Assembly (NCBI RefSeq): GCF_018449655.1
Contig: NZ_JAAVUX010000005.1
Coordinates: 283,270-347,269 of the forward strand
Source of the DNA: Pseudomonas sp. dw_358
GTDB lineage: Bacteria; Pseudomonadota; Gammaproteobacteria; Pseudomonadales; Pseudomonadaceae
Direction of reading: 5' to 3'
Length of the DNA stretch: 64,000 bases
Part shown: piece after piece, positions 56,762 through 64,000 of the stretch
Layout of the letters: each line of letters begins with the position of its first letter
Numbering within the stretch: the first letter of the stretch is position 1
The notes under the pieces: generated by a model
What the model saw: the letters and a program-made list of their open reading frames with translations, nothing else
Told to the model about the DNA's origin: nothing
Database searches by the model: none
Program-made: the position numbers and the translations under genes

Positions 56762-57928
56762 TTAGAGGCTGAACGTAAGGCCCAGGAGGTAGATGTTGCG
56801 TTGGTAGGTGTATTCACTCGAGGTCGAATCATCGTTGTAATGCTTGTAGCTGACGTTAGCCGCCACCCAACGACGCACTTGCCAGGTCACACCGCCACCG
56901 AAACCATTGAGCTTGTCCTTGCGCGCCTCGCCACCCTCGTAATCACGGTCCTCGTGAAGAACGTTGAGGTTGGTCTTGATGCGCGCGGACCACTCGTGAT
57001 CCCAGTCCAGGCTGGTGCTGGTCAAGTGCACGCTATAGGCACTGTCGTCGCCTTCATCGAACGATTTTCGCGACTTGAGTGTGACCGTGGAATAGCTGCG
57101 AGGTTTCCACGACGCCCCCAATTCCCACGTGACAGCCTTGTCATCGTTGGACGAACCTTGATCAAAGTCCTTTTTCTCTTCACCGATCTTGAACAGGCCG
57201 CTGGTATTGGCCGTGGCGTTCCACTTGGCACCAATAAGGGCCGCGCTGTCGGTGTTGCTGCGGGGGTTATCACTGGTCAGGTAGTCATACTTGGTATGGC
57301 GCACTTCAACCAGGGCACGGGTCTTCTCGCTTAACGCGTGATAGAAGGTACCGCGCAGCAGCGTGGTATTGCGTTCCTGCTCGTCGTTGATACCGTCGGA
57401 GTTCTGGAAGCGCAGCTCCTGGTAGTTCGCACCCACGTCGATCTGGTTCAAGCCGTTGTCCAGGCCATAGATGTAGCTGGCGCCGGCTTGCTTGACGGTG
57501 TACTTGTCGTTCTGCGTACGTTCGGTGGAGTCCACCGTCTGCTCGGCTTTCAGGTAGCCAAGGTTGTACTTGAGACGGTTACGCGCGTTCAGTTCCAGCA
57601 CGCTGTTGAAGTCCAGGCGCTGGTCGGTGTGGTCGGCGTCGCGCTGGTCCCAGTAGGTCTGCTGGTTGGCCTCGTACTCAAGCTGATAACCCGCGCTGGC
57701 GGTGTCGGCCTCGAGGGTGAACTTGGGGTCCACCGAGGTAATCCATGACCCCTGCGCCGTGCTCTTGGGCAAGGTCCGGAAGTTGTCGTCATAGGTGTCG
57801 CTGAGGTTCAGAACCGGTGTGAACTTGAAGCCGAACACATCCATGCTCAGCGGCTCCTGGGGGGCAGCCAAAAGATTGAAAGACAGCGAGCTGAGTATCG
57901 TCGCTGTCAGTACGTCCGATCTTTTCAT
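56762..57928 (-). CDS. outer membrane beta-barrel protein, putative polysaccharide porin
   Basis: 388 residues with a signal peptide (cleavage near residue 21) and alternating amphipathic strands to the end: LNSVLELNARNRLKYNLGYL-like strands separated by acidic loops, ending LLGLTFSL with the aromatic-containing C-terminal strand used by the BAM complex. It fits the beta-barrel porin-2 class found in exopolysaccharide loci. Together with the short Wza-like protein it likely forms the outer-membrane conduit for the polymer. About 16-18 strands seem possible; exact count not determinable by eye. Confidence 0.8.
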   Translation of the reverse strand: MKRSDVLTATILSSLSFNLLAAPQEPLSMDVFGFKFTPVLNLSDTYDDNFRTLPKSTAQGSWITSVDPKFTLEADTASAGYQLEYEANQQTYWDQRDADHTDQRLDFNSVLELNARNRLKYNLGYLKAEQTVDSTERTQNDKYTVKQAGASYIYGLDNGLNQIDVGANYQELRFQNSDGINDEQERNTTLLRGTFYHALSEKTRALVEVRHTKYDYLTSDNPRSNTDSAALIGAKWNATANTSGLFKIGEEKKDFDQGSSNDDKAVTWELGASWKPRSYSTVTLKSRKSFDEGDDSAYSVHLTSTSLDWDHEWSARIKTNLNVLHEDRDYEGGEARKDKLNGFGGGVTWQVRRWVAANVSYKHYNDDSTSSEYTYQRNIYLLGLTFSL

Positions 57929-57978
57929 ATATCTCTTCCATTGGTGACCGAGGCAAGAAGCGTGGGGGCGCGCTGCGA

Positions 57979-59076
57979 TCAGGTGTGAGCATCCGCGGGT
58001 ACCACGGCTCTTGTCTTGAACTTGTTCAGCCAGCCGGAGGTCGGCTTTTCATACACGAAATACGTTGCCACCCCGACGGTCACGCTCAGCGCCAGACACA
58101 GCGCCACGAACGCAATCTCGGTGGCCACCGAATCGACCTTGTAGACGTGCTGGAAGAGGATCCGGCATACCACCAGTGTGAACACATGCGTCAGATACAG
58201 GCTGTATGAAGCATCTCCGACAATGCGCAGGCCCTTGAAATTCCGTAGCACGCCATGTATTTCCATGGAGCACAGCCCGTAGACGATAAAAGCCGCCGGA
58301 ATACCGAAGGCGATCGGTCGGCTGATCACCAGATCGTTGAAGTTGGCCAGGAGCATGAGGGCCAGCGCGGCAAGGGTCATCAGCGTCGCCCAGCCGGAAC
58401 TGAGCAGCCAGCGGCGCTTGACCAGCATTGCCACTCCGATGCCCATGACAAATTCAAAAACGATCGGGTTGCCGTAGAACTCCAGCGCCGCGCTGTCCTG
58501 CGCGTAATACAGGCGCGCCAGCGCAATGACCACGAAGGTGCCGGCCACCAGCGGCAGACGCAGGCGCTGGGGAAACAACAGCACCACGGCAAACACCACG
58601 TAGAAGAACATTTCGTAGTTCAGCGTCCAACCCGGCACCAAAATAGGCGTCAGCTTCAGGCCGGCATCAGCAGGGTCCAGGTAGCTGGGGTTGGGCGCGG
58701 GAAGGAACATCAGCGACGAAATGAAGTGAGTGATTTCGAACAGGGTATGTTTGAGCAGCGAGGGAGCCAGCAAGGCGGCTGCGCCTGCGGTCAGGGTCAG
58801 CATCCAGTACAGCGGGACGATGCGCATCAACCGCTTGAGCAGGAAAGAGCCCGGGCTGACGGTCTTGCCGGACGTGGTGATCCACATCAGGAAGCCGCTG
58901 AGCACGAAAAACAGGTCTACGCCGGATTCGCCCATCATCGGCAGCAGCGGTTTTTCGATGCCGAAATTCTTCAACTGCACCACGGAGTGGAAGTACACCA
59001 CCATCATGGCTGCCACGCCACGCAAATACTGGAGGTAAATAAAGCTGTGCGTCAGTTTGGGGGTGACAGTTTTCAA
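57979..59076 (-). CDS. acyltransferase family 3 membrane protein
   Basis: 365 residues, about ten membrane helices, of the acyltransferase-3/OafA family that transfers acyl groups (often acetyl or succinyl) to cell-surface sugars. The R-x10-H motif is R19 to H30 (LRGVAAMMVVYFH), followed by GVDLFFVLSGFLMW. There is no SGNH domain, unlike the second acyltransferase at 61465. As first gene of the export block it probably modifies the exopolysaccharide. Confidence 0.9.
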   Translation of the reverse strand: MKTVTPKLTHSFIYLQYLRGVAAMMVVYFHSVVQLKNFGIEKPLLPMMGESGVDLFFVLSGFLMWITTSGKTVSPGSFLLKRLMRIVPLYWMLTLTAGAAALLAPSLLKHTLFEITHFISSLMFLPAPNPSYLDPADAGLKLTPILVPGWTLNYEMFFYVVFAVVLLFPQRLRLPLVAGTFVVIALARLYYAQDSAALEFYGNPIVFEFVMGIGVAMLVKRRWLLSSGWATLMTLAALALMLLANFNDLVISRPIAFGIPAAFIVYGLCSMEIHGVLRNFKGLRIVGDASYSLYLTHVFTLVVCRILFQHVYKVDSVATEIAFVALCLALSVTVGVATYFVYEKPTSGWLNKFKTRAVVPADAHT

Positions 59077-59774
59077 GGTTGCACTCGCTCTGGCTTAAAA
59101 GTGGTAACAATGTCCAAAAGCACGCCATTAACCACCAATGCCAATCATGGGGTAACTCACAAACGCTAACGTTGAGTGACGCGGCAGTCAGCCTTGCCAT
59201 TGGCAAGTGCGCACCATTCTGAAGCGCGGTGCGCAATTGGGGTCTTGCCTGGGGCGGGTTTCAGAGGCTTCGGAAAAATAACGCAGCGGTCCACATGTTC
59301 GAGCGCGACGTCGGCAGCCATAGCTACCGCAGGGAAAATTCCTCTCCCGAGGGCACGTTCACATCGACATACCGTGTGTCCGGTGATAACCCGGGCCAGT
59401 TGAACCTATGGCCAAGGGTGAGTCTATGCGACCTGACCTCTCACGTTCAAGCAATACATATGCCTCATCTCTGTGGCTTTCCGATGACCGGGAACCCGCG
59501 CCGCTCGCGGCGTTGCCGACCGTCGTGAAACCTTCGGCGCGCAGGGAACTGCAAGGAAATTTCCACACTCTAATGTCGGCTATCTGATAGATTTTATGAA
59601 CTTAGGCAAATATACCTTACTTGAGTCAATGTGCCATCATTGCTAGCTATTATTCGGACGGATCACCGCCATTGGCCTTGATTTCTGTATCGGCTATGTG
59701 ACGCAAATAATTAATGTCGACCTGCGGGTTATGTCACGATTCGACAGTCGCAACACCCAGAGCGAGACCGCCCC
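59077..59774. promoter_or_regulatory. intergenic region upstream of the export operon and diguanylate cyclase
   Basis: 698 bases between divergent genes without a supported gene. It should carry the promoter of the acyltransferase-barrel-wza-wzc block (minus) and that of the diguanylate cyclase (plus). Near the minus-strand end are a perfect palindrome CTTGCCA-T-TGGCAAG (59193-59207) and, adjoining it, TGCGCACC/GGTGCGCA arms (59208-59215, 59228-59235). The part next to the cyclase gene (59570-59720) is AT-rich. Confidence 0.5.
59193..59207. promoter_or_regulatory. perfect palindrome upstream of the export operon
   Basis: CTTGCCA-T-TGGCAAG, 7-bp perfect arms around one base, 117 bases upstream of the acyltransferase start; shaped like a binding site for a dimeric regulator. 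Confidence 0.4.
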
Positions 59775-61043
59775 GTGACACCCGATGTCCAAGGTATCGC
59801 CCCGCCGCCGATGAACGATCGGTTCAGCGGCCTGACCCGACTGGCTCAGCACTATTTTGCGGCCAGCAGTGTGCTGCTGGTGGAGCAGGATGAACTGCGT
59901 GAGTCCTTGCGCGCCTGCAGCGGCGTGCCGTGCGCGCTACCATTGGACCCCGGGCTGGAAGCGGGCCTGCTGCGCCACCCCCTCATCACGGACAGCGGTC
60001 GCCAGGTCGGCGAATTGATCCTGATCGGTGTGTCGCGCCAAGGCCTGGCCGAAACGGACGTCTGCTTGCTGACCGATGTTGCCCAGCTGGCGCTGGATGC
60101 CTTGCAGCACGCCCGGAACGAGGCTCGGCTGCAAGAGGAAGTCGAGCGGATGCGCGAAAGCGAAGGGCGCATGGCCCTGGCGATTGCCAACACCGGCACC
60201 GGCGTCTGGGACCGCAATATCCTTACCGACGAAGTGCATTATTCAGCCGGCTGGAAGGCCATTCTCGGCTACGAGCACGACGAGCTGACCTCGAAAATCT
60301 CCGACGCCTACCAACGTCTGCACCCCGACGATCTGGGGTCTGTGAAGGCGGCCATGGAGGCGCACTTTCGCGGGGAGACCAGCAGCTACGACGTTGAACA
60401 CCGTGTGCGCTGCAAGGATGGCAATTACAAATGGCTCAACAGCTGCGGCAAGGTGGTCGACCGCGGGCCCGATGGCGAGGCGCGACGCATGATCGGCACC
60501 ACCACCGACATCACCGAGCGCAAGCGCCTGGAAGCCGAGTTGCAGGGGCTGGCCACCATTGACCACCTGACCCAGTTGCCTAATCGCCGGCATTTTATGC
60601 AGCAGTTGGACGCCGGCCTGTCCTGGGCCCAGCGCTCACCCGCTCGGCAATGTGCGGTGTTGATGTGTGATTTGGATCATTTCAAGGCGATCAACGACCA
60701 GTGGGGGCATGCCGTCGGTGACCTGGCGCTGCAACACTTTGCCAGCATCGTTCGCGCTCAGTTACGTAAAGGCGACACGGCCGGACGCATTGGCGGCGAA
60801 GAGTTTGCGCTGTTGCTGAACGACACCGACAGCCGCAAGGCGCGGCTGTTTGCCACTCGGCTTCAGGCGCGCCTGGCCGAATATCCGCTGATCCACGGGC
60901 TCAACTCGCTGAGCATGACCGTCAGCATCGGCATCAGCACCTTGCGTCCCAACGACGCTGGCGCGGATGCCGGGCTGTTTCGCAGCGATCAGGCGCTGTA
61001 CCTGGCCAAGCAGAACGGCCGTAACCGGGTGGAAGAGGGCTGA
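59775..61043 (+). CDS. PAS-GGEEF diguanylate cyclase
   Basis: 422 residues starting at GTG 59775 (ATG 59811 is an alternative). An N-terminal GAF-like region (about 20-115), a PAS/PAC domain (about 130-250, with ENRVRCKDG-type strand DVEHRVRCKDGNYKWLNS and GTTTDITERK) and a GGDEF domain (LQGLATIDHLTQLPNRR on). The active-site loop is GGEEF at 340-344, a functional variant. An I-site RKGD (331-334) lies five residues upstream, so product inhibition by cyclic-di-GMP is expected. It stands beside an exopolysaccharide locus, suggesting c-di-GMP control. No membrane segment, so soluble. Confidence 0.9.
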   Translation: MTPDVQGIAPPPMNDRFSGLTRLAQHYFAASSVLLVEQDELRESLRACSGVPCALPLDPGLEAGLLRHPLITDSGRQVGELILIGVSRQGLAETDVCLLTDVAQLALDALQHARNEARLQEEVERMRESEGRMALAIANTGTGVWDRNILTDEVHYSAGWKAILGYEHDELTSKISDAYQRLHPDDLGSVKAAMEAHFRGETSSYDVEHRVRCKDGNYKWLNSCGKVVDRGPDGEARRMIGTTTDITERKRLEAELQGLATIDHLTQLPNRRHFMQQLDAGLSWAQRSPARQCAVLMCDLDHFKAINDQWGHAVGDLALQHFASIVRAQLRKGDTAGRIGGEEFALLLNDTDSRKARLFATRLQARLAEYPLIHGLNSLSMTVSIGISTLRPNDAGADAGLFRSDQALYLAKQNGRNRVEEG

Positions 61044-61053
61044 GCCCCTCACC

Positions 61054-61389
61054 TCACTGCGGATGCGCTTGCAGCCAGGCCTTCATCTGTTTCATTTCGG
61101 TTTCCTGAGCGGCGATGATGTCCTCGGCCAGCTTGCGCATCTGCGGGTCTTTACCGTACTTGAGTTCCACCTTGGCCATATCGACCGCGCCTTGATGGTG
61201 CGGCAGCATGCCTTGGGCAAAGGCTACGTCCGGATCTTTCGACATCACGCCTTTGTGCATCGCATCCCCCATCCCGGCCATGGGTGCCATGTAATCCTTC
61301 TGCATCTGCTGAGTGTCGCTGCCGTCAGCCAGCGCCGTACCAGCGCTCAGAGCCAATAAAAGCAGGGCGCACAGGGTGGGCTTGGTCAT
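61054..61389 (-). CDS. DUF305 family periplasmic protein (CopM-like)
   Basis: 111 residues with a signal peptide (MTKPTLCALLLLALSAGTALA, cleaved near residue 21) and a DUF305 ferritin-like helical domain: AFAQGMLPHHQGAVDMAKVE with the HH pair, and a Met-rich first helix (MAPMAGMGDAMHKGVM). Members include CopM, which binds copper/silver. A role in periplasmic metal handling is inferred. It converges on the cyclase gene with a ten-base gap. Confidence 0.88.
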   Translation of the reverse strand: MTKPTLCALLLLALSAGTALADGSDTQQMQKDYMAPMAGMGDAMHKGVMSKDPDVAFAQGMLPHHQGAVDMAKVELKYGKDPQMRKLAEDIIAAQETEMKQMKAWLQAHPQ

Positions 61390-61464
61390 GAGTTATCTGC
61401 CTTGATAGTGAAGGGTGGAATCACCATAGACCTTGCCACAAGGACAAGGTCAAGTTGAAGGTGG

Positions 61465-63423
61465 CTACAGCGTCAATCCTGTGATGACCGGATCGAATAG
61501 AGGTTCGGCTTTCAGCGCGCCTTTATCCGACAAGTGATTGGTGTCGCGGTACAGCGCTTCGCCCTGTTCCTCGGCGACACAGGTCTGACCGTCCGCGCAG
61601 AACAACGGCGTCGGGTCCAGCACCCGGACCTGCTTGTCACCTTGGCTCAGCTCAAGGAACAGCTGGTCGATGAAGGCCTGGCGGCTGTCCCGCTCGCTTT
61701 GCGGACGCCCGAAACCGGCCGTTGGGGCGCCCAGCATCGCCATCCGCGCCAGCCGTTGGGCGACGTCCACCCGCTGCTCCGGCGCCTCCTTCACCAGCCA
61801 CACCCGTTTGCCGGCATCGCGCAGGACCTGGATGCTGGCGCGCAAACCGCTGGCCAGCCGTTGCTCGGCATAGGGAATGTCCACCGCCTGACTGCCCGGC
61901 GAATGGATCATCAACGTGGTGCGGCCGTTTTCCTCACCCTGGGTGTACAAGCTCCAGTGCGCCACCAGAATTACGTCCTGAATCGGCTGTTGCACCGCCA
62001 ACCGTTGCGCCTCAGCGTTGAACTCATCGCACACGCGTTCCCGATGCGGCCCCTCGATCGGCGGGCAGGCTGAGTGCCCGGCCAACGCCAGCGAAATCCC
62101 GGAGCGCCGAGCCTGCTCGCGCAACGCCGGGGCCAGCGCCGCCGCATGGCTGTCACCCCACACCAGCACCTGCGGCGACTGGGCCGGGCCGAACTGGCAC
62201 AGCGACTGTGGGCTGAGCCGATGCCGGTCGTATAAACAGTCGAGTTGCCCGGCGCGCCAGGTACCGGCCTTGGCATAGCGCAACGCCTGCGCCGACAGCC
62301 GCGAAGGCACGCCCTGACTGCTGCGCACCACCTGCCCGGCCACCACCAACACCAGCATGGCGGCCAGTGCACTGGCCAGCAACGGCCGCCGTCGCGCCAG
62401 CCATTGCCGCCGACGAAACGGCCCCTCGATCCAGCGCCACGAGCCATAACCCAGCAACGCACTGCCCAGCATCAGCCCGACCCGCGCCACCGGCGCCAAC
62501 TGATCGAACGTCACGTAGTTGGCAAACACCACCACCGGCCAGTGCCAGAGGTACCAGGCATAGGAAATCAACCCGATCCCCACCAATGGCCGACTGCCGA
62601 GCAGCACGCCCACCCAGGTCGCCTGCCGGCCGTTGGCCCAGATCAACGCCGCAGCCCCCAGGGTCGGCAATAAAGCCGACGCGCCAGGGAAAGGCGTTTG
62701 CGCGTCGTACCCCACGACCGCCGCAACAATCCCGAGCAAACCCGCCACGCTCACCCCTTGATACACCGCCCTGGGCAGCTCGCGCCCGGCCGGCGCCACT
62801 GCCAGCAGGGCCCCCAGCAGCAACTCCCACGCGCGCATCGGCAGCATATAAAAAGCCGCCTGCCCATGCCGGTGCATTGCCCAAAGGCTCAAGGCAAACG
62901 ACAGCACCGCCAGCCCGGCCAGTACCTCGCGCCAACGGCGCAGCCGACTCGACAGTCCGACCAGCAACAGAGGGAAAAAAAGATAGAACTGCTCTTCGAC
63001 CGCCAACGACCAGGTGTGCAGCAGCGGCTGCACCGCCGACGCCGGCTCGAAGTAGCCATGGCCACGCATAAAAAAGAAGTTGGAGCCGAAAAACACCTGA
63101 TAACGCACCGACCGGCCCAACTCGCTGTAGTCATCCGGCGTCAGCGCCCACCACCCGGCCACCAGCACCGCCGCGATCATCACAAAGAGAGTCGGCAAGA
63201 TCCGCCGCGCCCGCCGCGCCCAGAAATCGACAAAACTGAAGCACCCCGCCAGTCGCTCCTGCCAGATGATCGAAGTAATCAGGTAACCCGAGATGACAAA
63301 AAAAACGTCGACCCCGACAAATCCCCCCGAAAAACCGGGGAAGCCGAAGTGAAACAGCACCACAGGAAGGATCGCCACCGCGCGTAACCCGTCGATATCT
63401 CGACGGTAAACCAGACTGCTCAT
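61465..63423 (-). CDS. OafA-type acyltransferase with SGNH domain
   Basis: 652 residues from ATG 63423 (63438 possible). The N-terminal acyltransferase-3 domain has the R-x10-H motif R14 to H25 (GLRAVAILPVVLFH), GVDVFFVISGYLITS and about ten helices to residue 350. The C-terminal periplasmic SGNH domain has GDSHAAALAP and the Asp-His catalytic DTNHLSDKG. This is the OafA architecture for O-acetylation of O-antigen or peptidoglycan-like substrates. It is monocistronic and beside the exopolysaccharide locus, but not in its operon. Confidence 0.92.
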   Translation of the reverse strand: MSSLVYRRDIDGLRAVAILPVVLFHFGFPGFSGGFVGVDVFFVISGYLITSIIWQERLAGCFSFVDFWARRARRILPTLFVMIAAVLVAGWWALTPDDYSELGRSVRYQVFFGSNFFFMRGHGYFEPASAVQPLLHTWSLAVEEQFYLFFPLLLVGLSSRLRRWREVLAGLAVLSFALSLWAMHRHGQAAFYMLPMRAWELLLGALLAVAPAGRELPRAVYQGVSVAGLLGIVAAVVGYDAQTPFPGASALLPTLGAAALIWANGRQATWVGVLLGSRPLVGIGLISYAWYLWHWPVVVFANYVTFDQLAPVARVGLMLGSALLGYGSWRWIEGPFRRRQWLARRRPLLASALAAMLVLVVAGQVVRSSQGVPSRLSAQALRYAKAGTWRAGQLDCLYDRHRLSPQSLCQFGPAQSPQVLVWGDSHAAALAPALREQARRSGISLALAGHSACPPIEGPHRERVCDEFNAEAQRLAVQQPIQDVILVAHWSLYTQGEENGRTTLMIHSPGSQAVDIPYAEQRLASGLRASIQVLRDAGKRVWLVKEAPEQRVDVAQRLARMAMLGAPTAGFGRPQSERDSRQAFIDQLFLELSQGDKQVRVLDPTPLFCADGQTCVAEEQGEALYRDTNHLSDKGALKAEPLFDPVITGLTL

Positions 63424-63562
63424 GCCCGCGCCAACCATTATTAGAAGGCGGACATGTTAACGGGCATTTGTAACGGTAAGAACACATTTCCAGACGGAAA
63501 GGAACGCTGATCGCGATTCAGGCATCCAACGCAGTAACGCTCATCCGCTGCAGGAGCAAGCC

Positions 63563-63691
63563 ATGAACCACCCCGTCGATGAAAGCCTTCCGGACGATAC
63601 GCCGGAATACCCGCTGTCCGCGCCGATCAAACCGGATGACCCGGAGCGCAAGAAAGGCGATCGGGAGGAAGAGGAAGGGCCGGCGGGGTAA
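63563..63691 (+). CDS. small acidic hypothetical protein, 42 aa
   Basis: ATG 63563 behind AGGAG opens a 42-residue frame: MNHPVDESLPDDTPEYPLSA, then a Lys/Pro/Asp and Glu-rich stretch ending EEEEGPAG. No hydrophobic segment; highly charged, probably disordered. A good ribosome site supports it, but no family is recognised and the length is close to the noise level. Confidence 0.5.
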   Translation: MNHPVDESLPDDTPEYPLSAPIKPDDPERKKGDREEEEGPAG

Positions 63692-63760
63692 ATGGCTTGG
63701 CCTGAGTGCAAATATGTTTGAAGGATCGGGTTGCCCAGCCTGGCTTTGACAAGGCCAAAA

Positions 63761-63785
63761 AAAACCACCGTGTTCAGGTGGTTTT
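63761..63785. terminator. bidirectional terminator before the repeat protein
   Basis: AAAACCACC (63761-63769) and GGTGGTTTT (63777-63785) form a 9-bp stem with a seven-base loop, with A8 before it and a T-rich tract after. It lies between the small plus-strand gene and the minus-strand repeat protein gene. Confidence 0.85.
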
Positions 63786-63818
63786 CTCTGCTTGAAGCCC
63801 GTCGCGGAATGCGGGACC

Positions 63819-64000
63819 TCATACGCGGTTAGCCAGTACGTGGTCGGAACCATCCTGAGCAACGCGAACCAGCGTGCGATCCGAGCCGTCTTGAGCCAGA
63901 CGGTTCAGGGTGCGATCCGAGCCGTCTTGAGCCAGACGGTTCAGAGTGCGATCCGAGCCGTCTTGAGCCAGACGGTTCAGGGTGCGGTCCGAGCCGTCTT
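63819..64000 (-). CDS. C-terminus of a 12-residue tandem-repeat protein (runs off right edge)
   Basis: On the minus strand a frame runs in from the right edge and stops at 63819. Its 59 visible residues are four copies of DGSDRTLNRLAQ (the last diverging to DGSDRTLVRVAQ) plus a final DGSDHVLANRV. The repeats are nearly identical also in DNA. I recall related repeat proteins, with G-(S/A)-D-R repeats after a signal peptide, in Pseudomonas, but no function is known to me. Start and N-terminus lie outside the window. Confidence 0.85.
   Translation of the reverse strand, partial: DGSDRTLNRLAQDGSDRTLNRLAQDGSDRTLNRLAQDGSDRTLVRVAQDGSDHVLANRV
63855..63998 (-). repeat. 36-bp in-frame tandem repeat, four copies
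   Basis: Units 63998-63963, 63962-63927, 63926-63891 and 63890-63855 are 36 bases each. The first three differ at one or two bases, mostly third codon positions; the fourth diverges in its second half. The array continues past the window edge. No spacers, so it is coding repeat rather than CRISPR. Confidence 0.9.

Noticed and set aside
63855..63998. CRISPR-like direct repeats
   Set aside because: The 36-bp units are directly adjacent with no spacers and are in frame within a coding sequence.

Overview
The window is chromosomal DNA of a Pseudomonas, most likely of the fluorescens/putida side of the genus. Gene content and order (ygfA-ssrS-zapA, pepP-ubiH-ubiI, gcvT-gcvH, argE-argA-gshA, tex-ompR-envZ, rimK, hslO-pckA, fdhD, nudE-cysQ, dctBD-rml) follow the block I know from P. 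aeruginosa PAO1 (roughly PA5161 to PA5228). Individual proteins also read as typical Pseudomonas versions. No rRNA, tRNA, CRISPR array, insertion sequence or prophage was recognised.

Layout. 1-16,300: an EVE-domain protein cut by the left edge, a tiny membrane protein, folate salvage (ygfA), the 6S RNA gene, cell-division proteins (zapA and a ZapB-like coiled coil), the pepP-ubiH-ubiI ubiquinone block, gcvT-gcvH without gcvP, an NfeD/SPFH membrane pair, an orphan GspE-type ATPase, a CYTH-CHAD protein, and argE and argA. 16,300-30,100: gshA, tex, the OmpR/EnvZ (AmgRS-like) system, rimB-rimK, hslR, a PAP2 phosphatase, hslO and pckA. 30,100-43,600: an FdhF/YdeP-type molybdoenzyme with FdhD and a LysR regulator, a nucleotidase-NudE-CysQ block, a thioesterase, the dctB-dctD two-component system and the rmlBACD operon for dTDP-L-rhamnose.

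43,900-63,500 is the accessory-looking part. After aguA, a small conserved protein and an O-acetyltransferase comes an exopolysaccharide locus. One minus-strand block encodes an acyltransferase, an outer-membrane beta-barrel, a short OPX/Wza-like exporter and a Wzc-like co-polymerase/kinase. A second minus-strand block, after a 760-bp gap with no convincing gene, encodes a GT4 glycosyltransferase, Gmd, Fcl, a Wzy-like polymerase and a GT2 glycosyltransferase. A secreted GH5 glycosidase converges on it. A GAF-like/PAS/GGEEF diguanylate cyclase with an I-site, a DUF305 protein and an OafA-type acyltransferase with an SGNH domain follow. The nucleotide-sugar genes suggest GDP-L-fucose (gmd, fcl) and possibly dTDP-L-rhamnose (rml) as precursors. 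No flippase or priming glycosyltransferase is present, so the locus depends on genes elsewhere or on an unusual arrangement.

The right edge holds the C-terminus of a protein made of near-identical 12-residue repeats. The most interesting items are the split export apparatus (short OPX plus separate beta-barrel), the long leader/gap in the polysaccharide locus, the twin palindromes before aguA, the repeat protein, and gcvTH lacking gcvP.
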